Assembly: GCA_017859335.1 (NCBI GenBank)
Contig: JAFMNH010000006.1
Coordinates: 1-45,731 of the forward strand
From: Rhodothermales bacterium
GTDB lineage: Bacteria; Bacteroidota; Rhodothermia; Rhodothermales; UBA10348
Direction: 5' to 3'
DNA length: 45,731 nt
Shown here: piece by piece, positions 18,034-26,628 of the stretch
Layout: every line of letters starts with the position of its first letter
Numbering within the stretch: the stretch's first letter is position 1
Made by a program: the position numbers and the translations under genes
Notes under the pieces: generated by a model
What the model was told of the DNA's origin: nothing
Seen by the model: only the letters and a program-made list of their open reading frames with translations
The model's database searches: none

Positions 18034-21000
18034 CTACTTGACCAGCATCATGGTGCCGGTCATGACCTTGTCTTCCGTTACGACCTGGTAGATGTAGACG
18101 CCGGTTGGCCAGTCTCCTGCCGCCACGGTGACGTCGTGGACGCCTGCTGTCTGTCTGCCCGAGAAAAGGGTTGTGACTTTCTGGCCGAGCACGTTGTAGA
18201 CGTCAATCCGAACATCCACGGTCGCAGGCAATGCGTAGCGTATCGTGGTTGAGGGATTGAAGGGGTTGGGATAATTACCTTCCAGCCGGTAGGAGGTTGG
18301 AAGCGGATCATCCGATACCGCTTCGATGGGGCGCATGGCGCCCTCTGCCGTCTGCAGGGTACCCTTGATCGAGTGGATACCTTCTCCGGTGACTTTCAGG
18401 ATCAGGCGCCCGAATTCTCCCGATTCCACCGGTTCAAGACCGACGGCTGCCATCATCACCCGGCCGTCCTGGTCGTTGCGCATGACCATCCATTGTTCCG
18501 GCAGGTCCAGGTCCATGGATGCCACCGCTACGTGCGATGCATCAAAGGTCAGGTCCAGCTCGAACCCGGTGGTGGATCCGGCCACGAGAGGAATGATGAC
18601 TTCGTGCGCCTCGGCGTCATCCAGGATGGGGCTGCGACTTTCGCTGCTGTTCTTGGCAGCCACGGCCGGCTGCTCGGCAACGCACGCCTCGTCTACAGGG
18701 AAGCATTCGATGGATCGAACGATGTAGCGCAAGAGGGTGACGACGTCCGAAACGTTGACGCTGCCTTCTCCGGTTACATCGGCTGCCACCGAGATCTCCG
18801 CATCGATCTGCACGATGTAGCGCAGCATGGTGACGGCGTCAGCCACATTGACCGATTCGTCCGCATTGGCGTCTCCTGTCCGTCGGCCGGTCGTCACGCG
18901 CAGCCGGAAGGTTGTCTGCGCAGTTTCCGAGCCGTCCGTGACGATCAGTGTCACGTCGGAGAATCCGTGTCTGTTGGGCTCAGGATTCAGTGTGACGCTT
19001 CGATTACGCCCCATCGTTCCCTCGAGAAGGATACCAGAGACGGGGAGCAGGTTCTCGTTCGAAGAGGTGGCCGAGACCGATACCTTCCCGGGAGTAACCG
19101 TGAACGCAATGGGTCCGACGGGTACGCCGACGCCTGTTTCCTGGTCAGCGATGGCACTGATGCCCAACTCATCCGTGTGCGGCGCGGAGAGCAGGACCGT
19201 GGCAACATCGGATTGAAGTACACCATCACTGGCCACATACGTGAAGAGCAACTCTTCTACATGCTCTACCGAAGGCGTATACCGGAACGAGCCGTCCGCC
19301 TCAAGCACGAGTTCGCCAGCGGCGGGTGGTGCAACGAGCTCTGCCGTAAGCGGGTCGCCATCCGGATCCCAGTCATTTGCGAGCACGCCATTCTCAGCGT
19401 TGATCACGAGGACCTCGAGATCGACCAGCTCATAGACGTCGTCCACGGCAACCGGTGTGCCGGCTGCGACCACGGTAACCCGGAATGTCGTAGCACTACT
19501 TTCCAGGCCATCTGATACCGTGATCGTAACGTTCGCTGAGCCGGTTTCCCCGCTGACGGTGTAGAGTGTAGCGGTACGGCTTGCATCGCTTCCTTCGATC
19601 ACGATCCCGACCGGGGGAAGCAAGGTTGGGTTGTCTGACTCGGCCTGGATGTGCAGGGCGTTCAGGTCGGTATCCGCATCGGCCACTGTGAAGGGCACCA
19701 CGTACGGTCCGGAGCCGGCGTGCACCGTGCGATCCGCAACGGACGTGATGTCAGGCGCGTTCATACTCTGAACCTCCAGGTCAAACTGCATCTGATCGCC
19801 ACCGGAGGCGGTAGCAATCGTGATCGTTGCGAGACCCATTTCCCCAGCTGTTGTCTGCAGCGTTACGGTCCGCTGACGGCCCTTACCACCCAGTGTGATG
19901 GATGTATTGGGTACGAGCGCCTGGTTGCTTGAATTGGCAATCAAACTGGCATGACCCGGGCGGACGGTAAAGGAAAGGGGACCTACCGTTTCGCCGGATT
20001 TGGCCATCTGGTCGGGAATTTGACTGATGGCTGCGGCGTGTTCCAGTGCCAGGGTTACCGTGGCTGTTTCGGAAGTCAGAGACCCGTCAAAAGCCTGATA
20101 GGTAAATGTCAGCGGTTCCTCTTCTTCTCCGCCCTCGGGAGGAGAAGACGACAGTACACCAAGGTCGGCCTGCGGCAACACATCGGTCTCCGAGGGGAGG
20201 GCATCGTGGGAGTGCTCATCAACCGGCACGTAGGTGAACGAGCCGTCTGGATTCAACGTCAGGGTGCCCGTGGCCGGTGGGTCGACCAGGATAGCCGTCA
20301 ACGCGTCACCATTCGGATCGGAGTCGTTGGCAAGTACGCCACTGGCGGCGTCGACGACCAACGTCTCTCCCTCGGCAGCCGTGTAGATATCATCTACGGC
20401 TACAGGGGGCTGGTTGGCCGCACCTACCGTCAGATTGAAGGTCTCGCTGGCTGTATGACCATCCTCATCCTCGACGGTAATGGTAACCTGAGCAGAGCCG
20501 AAGGCATCAGCGGCCGGAGTCAGCGTGATGGTTCTGTCCGTCCCCGAGCCCCCCAGGTCAATGTTCGCATCCGGTAGCAGCGTCTGATTCGACGAAACAG
20601 CGGTTACGGCCAGATTCTCCGCAGCTGTTACAGCATCCGACACCGTAAATGAGACAGGACCAACTGGCGTGTTTTCCAGTGTTTCCTGATCAGATATCGT
20701 GCTGATCGTCGGTGCATCGACGGCAGTTACCGTCACCATGAAGGTCTCGCTCGCCGAGAGTTCGCCATCAGATACCGTGACCGTTACAAGGGCCGTACCT
20801 GCAGCATTCGGGGCGGGTGTCAAGGTAATGGTTCGCTCGGCCGTCGATCCACCCAGCGTTATTGCGGCATCAGGAATGACACCCTGATTGTCAGAGACCG
20901 CCGTGACGATCAGATCCGCCGAGGCCGTCTCCACGTCGGCCACGAGGAAGGTGATCGGACCCACAGCCACATCCTCCGCTGTCGTCACATCTGCAATCTC

Positions 21001-24000
21001 CGAGATGGTCGGTGCGTCGTTGACGGCACGAACCGTTATCGTGAAGGAGGTGCTTGCAGACAGACCGTCCTCATCCCGAACCGTTACCGTTACGCCCACT
21101 GTTCCGGAGGCGTATTTCACCAGTGTCATCTTCATGACACGCATGTCACCGCCACCGTGGAAGGCTATGTTTTCGTCCGGCAGCAGGGCCTGGTTGTCGC
21201 TCACGGCCGTAACCGTCAGTCCCTCTCCGTGGGACATGTCATCCTTGACCTGGATACCGGTAATTTCCACCACATCGCCCTCGTCGGCCGCCTGATCATC
21301 GATCGCAGAGATCGTCGGCGGCATATTCTCACCGATCAGGATGCTGACCGTGGTGATAGCGGAGGTAAAGGTGCCGTCAAACGCCTGGTAGGTGAAGACG
21401 ATGGTGGACTCGCCGACATTGGGATCCTGCACGTAGCTGAAGGATCCATCCGGATTGAATGACAGGGCGCCGTGCTCAGGCGGTGCAACGAGCTGTGCGG
21501 TCAGCGCATCGCCATCTACATCCGTGTCATTGGCCAAGACGCCTTCTTCCGCTGACACGATGAGCACAACGTCGTCCGCAACGCGATAGCTGTCTTCGGT
21601 AGCCGATGGCGGCGTGTTTTCAGCGCTTACTGTGAGGACGAAGGCAACGCTGTTGACGTTTCCATCGCCGTCCTCTACGGTCAGGGTAACCGTCGACTGC
21701 CCCCAGACACCCGGCGCAGGTGTCATCGTGATGGAGCGATCCTCGGCAGCGCCAGCGAGTTCAATACCCCCATCCGGCAGAACCGTCTGATTCGATGAGG
21801 AAGCCGACACCATCAATTCAGATGCCGGCGTCACGGTATCAGTAATGGTGAAGGCAACAGGTCCGAGCGGCGTATCCTGGGCCGTCACCTGGTCGGCAAT
21901 GGCGCTGATGACCGGCGCATCCACCGCGCTAACGGTCAGGAGGAAGCTGGTGGATGTGGTCAGCTCGCCATCGGAAACGTAGAGCGTGACCGTCGCCAGT
22001 CCTGCCTGGTTTGCAGCCGGCGTCAGAAGAACCGTCCGATCCGAGCCGGAGCCACCCAGCAGGATGTTGCCGTCGGGGAGCAGTCGCTGGTTGTCCGATG
22101 TTGCTGACGTTGTAAGCAGATCCACATCGGTATCCATGTCGGAGACCGTGAAAGCAAGCGGTCCGACAGGTGTATCTTCTGCCGTCTCCACGTTGTCCAC
22201 GCCACTGATGCCGGGAGCATCATTTACTGGCGTCACAGTCAGGACGAAGGAGGTAGAGGTTGAAAGGCTACCATCCGAGACCGTCACGGAGATGGTTGCC
22301 TGACCGGTTTGATCAGGTGCCGGCATGATGGCCAGCCCGCGATTGGCTGATCCTCCTTCGACTGCAATATTTGCATCCGGAATAAGGCTCTGATTATCCG
22401 AGCTGGCCGTGACGATCAGTGTGTTGGCCGGCGATTCGGCATCTCCGATGGTGAAGTGGATCTCTTCAGGAGGCGTGTCCTCCGCCGTTGTCTGATCGGC
22501 GATTGAGGAGATCGAGGGGGGTGAGTTGAAGGCGAGGACGGTGACGAGGACCTGTGCAAACACCTGCTCGCCATCGGCATCTTCGATGGTGTAGACGAAT
22601 GAGTCCGTTCCGGAGAAGCCTGCATCCGGCGTATACACGATATCTTGCGCCTGACCCATTCCGATGGAAGCCGTGCCATGCGCAGGATCGGCTACCTCGA
22701 TGATGTCAAGAGAGGCCCCGCTGTCGTTGGCCAGGACGTCAATACGCACCGCCGTCTCATACTGCGTCGATGCCACGTCCGCTCGGGCCACGGGGGTATC
22801 CGGAGGTGTTTCGGGGTCATATACCCAGAGTTCGCGGCCGTTGACCTGGTCGCTTGCCGAGAAGAACAGGGTTCCTCCCCCGTCGGTCAGCGAAAGCGGG
22901 GCCGAACTGGCTGCACCGGAGCTGATGTCCATTACCATGAAGGTGCCTCCGGGGGTGCCATCGCTTTGCCACAGCTCCACGCCAGCCGTACCGTCATTCG
23001 CCGTGAAGAGGAGTTTGTCGGATCCAGTGAGCCCGGTGAAATACATGAAGGCCGGTTCGCCATCGGCACGGACATCCTTCACCTTGACGGTGCCTTCTTC
23101 GGTGCCGTCACTTTTCCACAGCGCCGTGCCTTCTTGGGTGCCATCATTGGCAGAAAAGAACAGGCGACTGCCTGCCGCTACCAGGTTGGTTGGTAGGGAC
23201 GGTGCGTCACCTACCCAGATATCCTTGACCAGTCGCGTTCCGGCCATGGTGCCATCACTGGCCCAGAGCTCCGCCCCCTGCAGGCCGTTCTCAGCCGCAA
23301 AAAAGAGTTGGTCGCCAACGACAGTCACATGCTTGGGTGCGCCGTCACCGGCCGTGTTGATGTCCTTGACCATGAACGTACCCGCTTCCGTGCCATCCGA
23401 CGTCCATAGCTCTGCGCCGAACGCGGCTGTATTGGCCGGGAAGTAGATTCGATCGCCCATCACCACAAACCGTTCGGGCGAAGATCCTTCGATGCCCGGA
23501 TTGATGTCCTTGACCAGTTCGGTGGTGGTACCGTCCGTGCGCCAGAGTTCGTCGCCATGTTGACCGTCATCGGCCCGGAAGTACACCCATGCGCCAAGGA
23601 CGGTGTGCCAATGGGGAGAGGATGATCCGGCGCCGGGATTGATATCCATTACCATGAACGTTCCCTCCGGGGTGCCGTCGCTTCTCCACAGTTCAGACCC
23701 ATTCGTGCCGTCATCCGCCATGAAATAGGCTATTCCGTCCATGACGCCGATATGTTCGGGATGGGAGCCATCGGCGCCCGGATGGATGTCACGGGTCAAC
23801 CGGGTCCCGGCAGCCGTGCCGTCCGTGACCCATACCTCGTCCCCACTCGTGCCGTCATTGGCTCGAAAGAAGAGAAGGCCGTTTCCTGCGGCGAGCCAGC
23901 TCGGATCGGAGTCCTCCAATGGATTGATATCCGCAACGAGGACAGTTCCCATCGCTGTCCCGTCCGTTTTCCAGAGCTCGATGCCCATTCCTTCGTTGTC

Positions 24001-24156
24001 GCCGGCGAAATACATCTGCCCGTCCATCCAGGCGAATTCTTTCGGTGCCGAACTTTCTCCGCCGACCCATATGTCCTTGACCAGGGTCTGGGCAAATGTG
24101 GTCGGGGTGGTTAGCGCTGCTATGGCAAGCAGTAGAATCGTAACACGCGTTTTCAT
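18034..24156 (-). CDS. Giant secreted protein: ELWxxDGT repeats, tandem Ig/cadherin-like repeats, dockerin type-I-like domain, short cohesin-like segment, T9SS-type C-terminal sorting domain
   Basis: Start moved to ATG 24156 (MKTRVTILLLAIAALTTPTTFAQ signal peptide, upstream GGAGG) instead of 24603. Nine or so GxELWxxDGTxxGT repeats, then about 90-aa repeats (ISxIADQTTAEDTPVGPIxFTVxDxxT...SSNQxLLPDxxIxLGGSGxDRTITLTPA...VTVTVSDG), dockerin GDANADESVNVADAVTMLRYIV...ADVTGEGSVNVSDVVTLLRYIV, end LEGNYPNPFNPSTTIRYALPA...GVYIYQVVTEDKVMTGTMMLVK. Confidence 0.88.
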   Translation of the reverse strand: MKTRVTILLLAIAALTTPTTFAQTLVKDIWVGGESSAPKEFAWMDGQMYFAGDNEGMGIELWKTDGTAMGTVLVADINPLEDSDPSWLAAGNGLLFFRANDGTSGDEVWVTDGTAAGTRLTRDIHPGADGSHPEHIGVMDGIAYFMADDGTNGSELWRSDGTPEGTFMVMDINPGAGSSSPHWHTVLGAWVYFRADDGQHGDELWRTDGTTTELVKDINPGIEGSSPERFVVMGDRIYFPANTAAFGAELWTSDGTEAGTFMVKDINTAGDGAPKHVTVVGDQLFFAAENGLQGAELWASDGTMAGTRLVKDIWVGDAPSLPTNLVAAGSRLFFSANDGTQEGTALWKSDGTEEGTVKVKDVRADGEPAFMYFTGLTGSDKLLFTANDGTAGVELWQSDGTPGGTFMVMDISSGAASSAPLSLTDGGGTLFFSASDQVNGRELWVYDPETPPDTPVARADVASTQYETAVRIDVLANDSGASLDIIEVADPAHGTASIGMGQAQDIVYTPDAGFSGTDSFVYTIEDADGEQVFAQVLVTVLAFNSPPSISSIADQTTAEDTPPEEIHFTIGDAESPANTLIVTASSDNQSLIPDANIAVEGGSANRGLAIMPAPDQTGQATISVTVSDGSLSTSTSFVLTVTPVNDAPGISGVDNVETAEDTPVGPLAFTVSDMDTDVDLLTTSATSDNQRLLPDGNILLGGSGSDRTVLLTPAANQAGLATVTLYVSDGELTTSTSFLLTVSAVDAPVISAIADQVTAQDTPLGPVAFTITDTVTPASELMVSASSSNQTVLPDGGIELAGAAEDRSITMTPAPGVWGQSTVTLTVEDGDGNVNSVAFVLTVSAENTPPSATEDSYRVADDVVLIVSAEEGVLANDTDVDGDALTAQLVAPPEHGALSFNPDGSFSYVQDPNVGESTIVFTYQAFDGTFTSAITTVSILIGENMPPTISAIDDQAADEGDVVEITGIQVKDDMSHGEGLTVTAVSDNQALLPDENIAFHGGGDMRVMKMTLVKYASGTVGVTVTVRDEDGLSASTSFTITVRAVNDAPTISEIADVTTAEDVAVGPITFLVADVETASADLIVTAVSDNQGVIPDAAITLGGSTAERTITLTPAPNAAGTALVTVTVSDGELSASETFMVTVTAVDAPTISTISDQETLENTPVGPVSFTVSDAVTAAENLAVTAVSSNQTLLPDANIDLGGSGTDRTITLTPAADAFGSAQVTITVEDEDGHTASETFNLTVGAANQPPVAVDDIYTAAEGETLVVDAASGVLANDSDPNGDALTAILVDPPATGTLTLNPDGSFTYVPVDEHSHDALPSETDVLPQADLGVLSSSPPEGGEEEEPLTFTYQAFDGSLTSETATVTLALEHAAAISQIPDQMAKSGETVGPLSFTVRPGHASLIANSSNQALVPNTSITLGGKGRQRTVTLQTTAGEMGLATITIATASGGDQMQFDLEVQSMNAPDITSVADRTVHAGSGPYVVPFTVADADTDLNALHIQAESDNPTLLPPVGIVIEGSDASRTATLYTVSGETGSANVTITVSDGLESSATTFRVTVVAAGTPVAVDDVYELVDLEVLVINAENGVLANDWDPDGDPLTAELVAPPAAGELVLEADGSFRYTPSVEHVEELLFTYVASDGVLQSDVATVLLSAPHTDELGISAIADQETGVGVPVGPIAFTVTPGKVSVSATSSNENLLPVSGILLEGTMGRNRSVTLNPEPNRHGFSDVTLIVTDGSETAQTTFRLRVTTGRRTGDANADESVNVADAVTMLRYIVQIDAEISVAADVTGEGSVNVSDVVTLLRYIVRSIECFPVDEACVAEQPAVAAKNSSESRSPILDDAEAHEVIIPLVAGSTTGFELDLTFDASHVAVASMDLDLPEQWMVMRNDQDGRVMMAAVGLEPVESGEFGRLILKVTGEGIHSIKGTLQTAEGAMRPIEAVSDDPLPTSYRLEGNYPNPFNPSTTIRYALPATVDVRIDVYNVLGQKVTTLFSGRQTAGVHDVTVAAGDWPTGVYIYQVVTEDKVMTGTMMLVK
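18700..18880 (-). other. Dockerin type-I-like domain (two Ca-binding loops) within the 18034..24156 CDS
   Basis: Loop 1 DANADESVNVAD and loop 2 DVTGEGSVNVSD, each followed by a (V/T)xLLRYIV-like helix; D1-x-N/T3-x-D/E5-...-N9-x-x-D12 spacing conserved. Confidence 0.85.
18950..22550 (-). repeat. Tandem Ig/cadherin-like protein-repeat stalk (approximate limits)
   Basis: Recurrent roughly 85-95 aa units beginning ISxIxDQxTAEDTPVGPxxFTVxD and ending VTVTVSDGxxSxSxxFxxTVTAV, interspersed with VLANDxDxDGDxLTAxLVxPPxxGxLxxNPDGSFxYxP units. Confidence 0.85.
22830..24090 (-). repeat. ELWxxDGT repeat region (approximate limits)
   Basis: IELWKTDGTAMGT, DEVWVTDGTAAGT, SELWRSDGTPEGT, DELWRTDGTTTEL, AELWTSDGTEAGT, AELWASDGTMAGT, TALWKSDGTEEGT, VELWQSDGTPGGT. 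Confidence 0.92.
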
Positions 24157-24593
24157 GGCCGGTGCCTCCATTGCACTGTCATTGAATCTTCCTCCAGGTG
24201 TAGTAGACCTGACAGCTCGGTCAGCAGCAGGTCCACGTGCATTTGAGGAGCATTCTATCAGCCAGATGGGCCGCGCTTCGACAGGGAAAGTGGATTCTTC
24301 GATCGGAGAAATGCCGTAACACGGTCCCCTTACAATGCTCAGGCAGATATCGGTGGATGCCCTGATCGGGCTGAGCAAAAGGTGCATTTCCGGGCGCTTT
24401 GGAGGGCTATCCAGGATGGGTGACCGAGCCGTTCGTGGTTGCTTTGCCCAGGGTCTCTTCAGCATGCCCCTCATCCGGGCAAACAGGCTTCCCCGGCATC
24501 GTCGCAGCCGTCGCCTGCGTTGATTGCTCCAGCAACAGACCCTGTTCACCCGTGGGGCACATCGCTCGTGTGTCCGATTGCCGGAGCGGCACC

Positions 24594-26111
24594 ATGAAAA
24601 CACGTTGTACCAATCTTGTCTCGGCAGGCCTTCTGGTCTTTCTGGTGGCCATGCCGAATACCGCCCTTGCGCAGCAGGGCGCCATGCTTCACACCTGGCC
24701 CGACTCCTTGATCCTGCAGACCTATACGGGGACCATCATCATGGACGACTCGGGAACCCGGTCGGTGTATTTCCTGGATACGGACGGCGACGAAGCAGCC
24801 GATTATCATCTTTCATTCGGCCCGTGGTGGTATGTGCCCGACAGTGGGGCCGAGCGGCCTTCGGATGGCGATATGGTGACGGTTGTCGCTGCCGAGTGGG
24901 ATAGCCAGATCCCGAATACGCTCATGGTGTTCGAACTGGATGGTCTCGTATGGAGGGATCCGGTCGAGTATGGACGCTTCGGATGGAACAGCCTTCCCGT
25001 CTGGGAGCCGAGCGTACCGCTCATCACGGTTACGGGCATTGTCCACGTGGATACCACCTATTTCTATCACCACTGGTATCTGGATACGGACGATGATGAC
25101 GTCGTCGATTACCGGCTTGGGTTCGGTCCGCCGTGGTTCGAGCCGGAATCCGGTGCCGTCCGACCGGAGGAAGGGCAGGAGGTCACCGTTACCGGGCGGG
25201 TGCACTATACAAGTGGAATTGACATCCTGGCCGTTTTCGAGCTGGACGGTCTCCTGTGGCGGGAAGCCCGGAAGCCCTCTCCGTGGGCAGGGACCTGGAT
25301 GCGCAAGGACATGATACAGCATGCCTATTCGCATGCGCGCAACGACAGTGCCAGCTGGATCCAGTTCCCTCCCGGAGCCATGACACGTGGCAGCGGGCAG
25401 CATGGCGGCGGCATGGGTTCCTATGCGTGGCCTGATTCGGCTTACGTCGAGTTCTGGCGCATTCACCCCGACAGCCTTCCTGGTGCCCAGTATCAGGAGC
25501 AGAACCGATACCGGTTCACGGCGCACTACCTGAACATGCACGATCCCCAGGGAAACGGAATGATGAATGGCCGCTACGGTGGTCGGGACGGTCGGATCCA
25601 GTTTGCCCAGAGGGCACGGTTGCGGCTGCATTACGACGATCAAGAGCGCGAGCGCCTGTATCTACATCGAAGCACGATCCGCGTCGAGGCATGGAATCGG
25701 GAGACCCACCAGTGGGACATTGTGGAAGGTGTCACCGTGGAAACAGACGAGAACAGTGTCAGCTTCGAGCCGGAATCAGTGTACATGTATTACGCTGTAT
25801 CCGCCTCCAGTGCTGCTACCGATGTTGAGCCCGGAGACGCCCTACCTTCCTCCTTCATGCTGGGGCAGAACTATCCAAACCCGTTCAATCCCATCACGAA
25901 TATTCCGTTCACGCTGGAGCGATCACAGCCGATCACGCTGCAGGTGTTTGATGCGCTTGGTCGATGGGTGGAGACGGTGGTCGAGGGGCATATGCCTGCG
26001 GGGTCGTACACCATTCGATTCGATGCCCGGGACCTTCCGAGCGGCGTCTACATGTACCAGATCCGGGGCGGAACCTGGGTGATGACACGCCCCATGACCC
26101 TTCTCAGATAA
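24594..26111 (+). CDS. Secreted hypothetical protein with duplicated N-terminal domain and T9SS-type C-terminal sorting domain
   Basis: Start ATG 24594 (MKTRCTNLVSAGLLVFLVAMPNTALAQQG signal peptide; the track's 24399 start lies upstream of it). C-terminus LGQNYPNPFNPITNIPFTLERSQPITLQVFDALGRWVETVVEGHMPAGSYTIRFDARDLPSGVYMYQIRGGTWVMTRPMTLLR. Confidence 0.85.
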   Translation: MKTRCTNLVSAGLLVFLVAMPNTALAQQGAMLHTWPDSLILQTYTGTIIMDDSGTRSVYFLDTDGDEAADYHLSFGPWWYVPDSGAERPSDGDMVTVVAAEWDSQIPNTLMVFELDGLVWRDPVEYGRFGWNSLPVWEPSVPLITVTGIVHVDTTYFYHHWYLDTDDDDVVDYRLGFGPPWFEPESGAVRPEEGQEVTVTGRVHYTSGIDILAVFELDGLLWREARKPSPWAGTWMRKDMIQHAYSHARNDSASWIQFPPGAMTRGSGQHGGGMGSYAWPDSAYVEFWRIHPDSLPGAQYQEQNRYRFTAHYLNMHDPQGNGMMNGRYGGRDGRIQFAQRARLRLHYDDQERERLYLHRSTIRVEAWNRETHQWDIVEGVTVETDENSVSFEPESVYMYYAVSASSAATDVEPGDALPSSFMLGQNYPNPFNPITNIPFTLERSQPITLQVFDALGRWVETVVEGHMPAGSYTIRFDARDLPSGVYMYQIRGGTWVMTRPMTLLR

Positions 26112-26188
26112 CGCCCTCACGGGGCGCCCTGAGTCAGCTCCCATTCCGGTACGGCGAGAGGGGGGACACTGCGTCAGTACCGGACACC

Positions 26189-26229
26189 GGCCGGGTGCGG
26201 CACGACTTCTGTCGATGCCGCACCCGGCC
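26189..26229 (+). terminator. Intrinsic-terminator-like hairpin after the 24594 gene
   Basis: GGCCGGGTGCGGCA (26189-26202) pairs with TGCCGCACCCGGCC (26216-26229), inner CGAC-TTCT-GTCG; followed shortly by a T-rich stretch (CGTTTTTG). Confidence 0.75.
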
Positions 26230-26259
26230 CTTCCATTAGGCGTTTTTGTAGTCAATTAA

Positions 26260-26282
26260 AATGTAACTTTAAAAGTTACATT
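26260..26282. promoter_or_regulatory. AT-rich perfect inverted repeat AATGTAACTT-TAA-AAGTTACATT, possible operator overlapping a promoter
   Basis: Exact 10-bp dyad with 3-bp spacer in an AT-rich island of an otherwise GC-rich intergenic region; TTG (26246-26248) and TAACTTTA (26264-26271) resemble a Bacteroidota-type TTG/TAnnTTTG promoter. Confidence 0.45.
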
Positions 26283-26628
26283 AACACTGCCCTCAGGCGC
26301 GTGAACAAACCTTCAGCTCGGGAATCAGCGGGGAGGAACGCCTGACCAATTGCGCGGATGCGGGTTTTTTTACGTTCTTGAGGGCGTTACCCTTCTCCGC
26401 GGTCGTCGTTTGTTTCGGGAGCAGGTGTTGGTAGCGTCCGCTCCCCGGAGCTGCTCGCACGTTCACGGCCCTCCTCCCTGCTCCGGGACATGTGCCCACA
26501 GCCGTTTCGCCTTCCATTCCGCCTCCCATGAATCGCTTCAAAACCGGCGTTTACGTGTATGCATCGCCTGGCGGTGCCTGCGCCTTGTCACAAGCTGAGA
26601 TCTGCAGGATGCAGCAGGAGGTAGGCGC

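Noticed and set aside
18373-19515. 380-aa plus-strand ORF antisense to the dockerin gene
   Set aside because: Shadow ORF opposite well-supported dockerin and Ig repeats.
14205-24156. Possibility that the repetitive region is a CRISPR array or DNA-level satellite
   Set aside because: Repeats are diverged at nucleotide level and in frame with protein-domain periodicity; no short identical direct repeats with spacers.
24157-24603. N-terminal extension of the giant 18034 ORF
   Set aside because: Signal peptide with RBS at ATG 24156 is a far better start; the upstream extension is Arg/Cys/Pro-rich and overlaps the divergent gene's leader.
26293-26541. 82-aa minus-strand ORF (and 26350..26598 plus) in the intergenic leader
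   Set aside because: No RBS, biased composition and no recognisable family; treated as non-coding leader.
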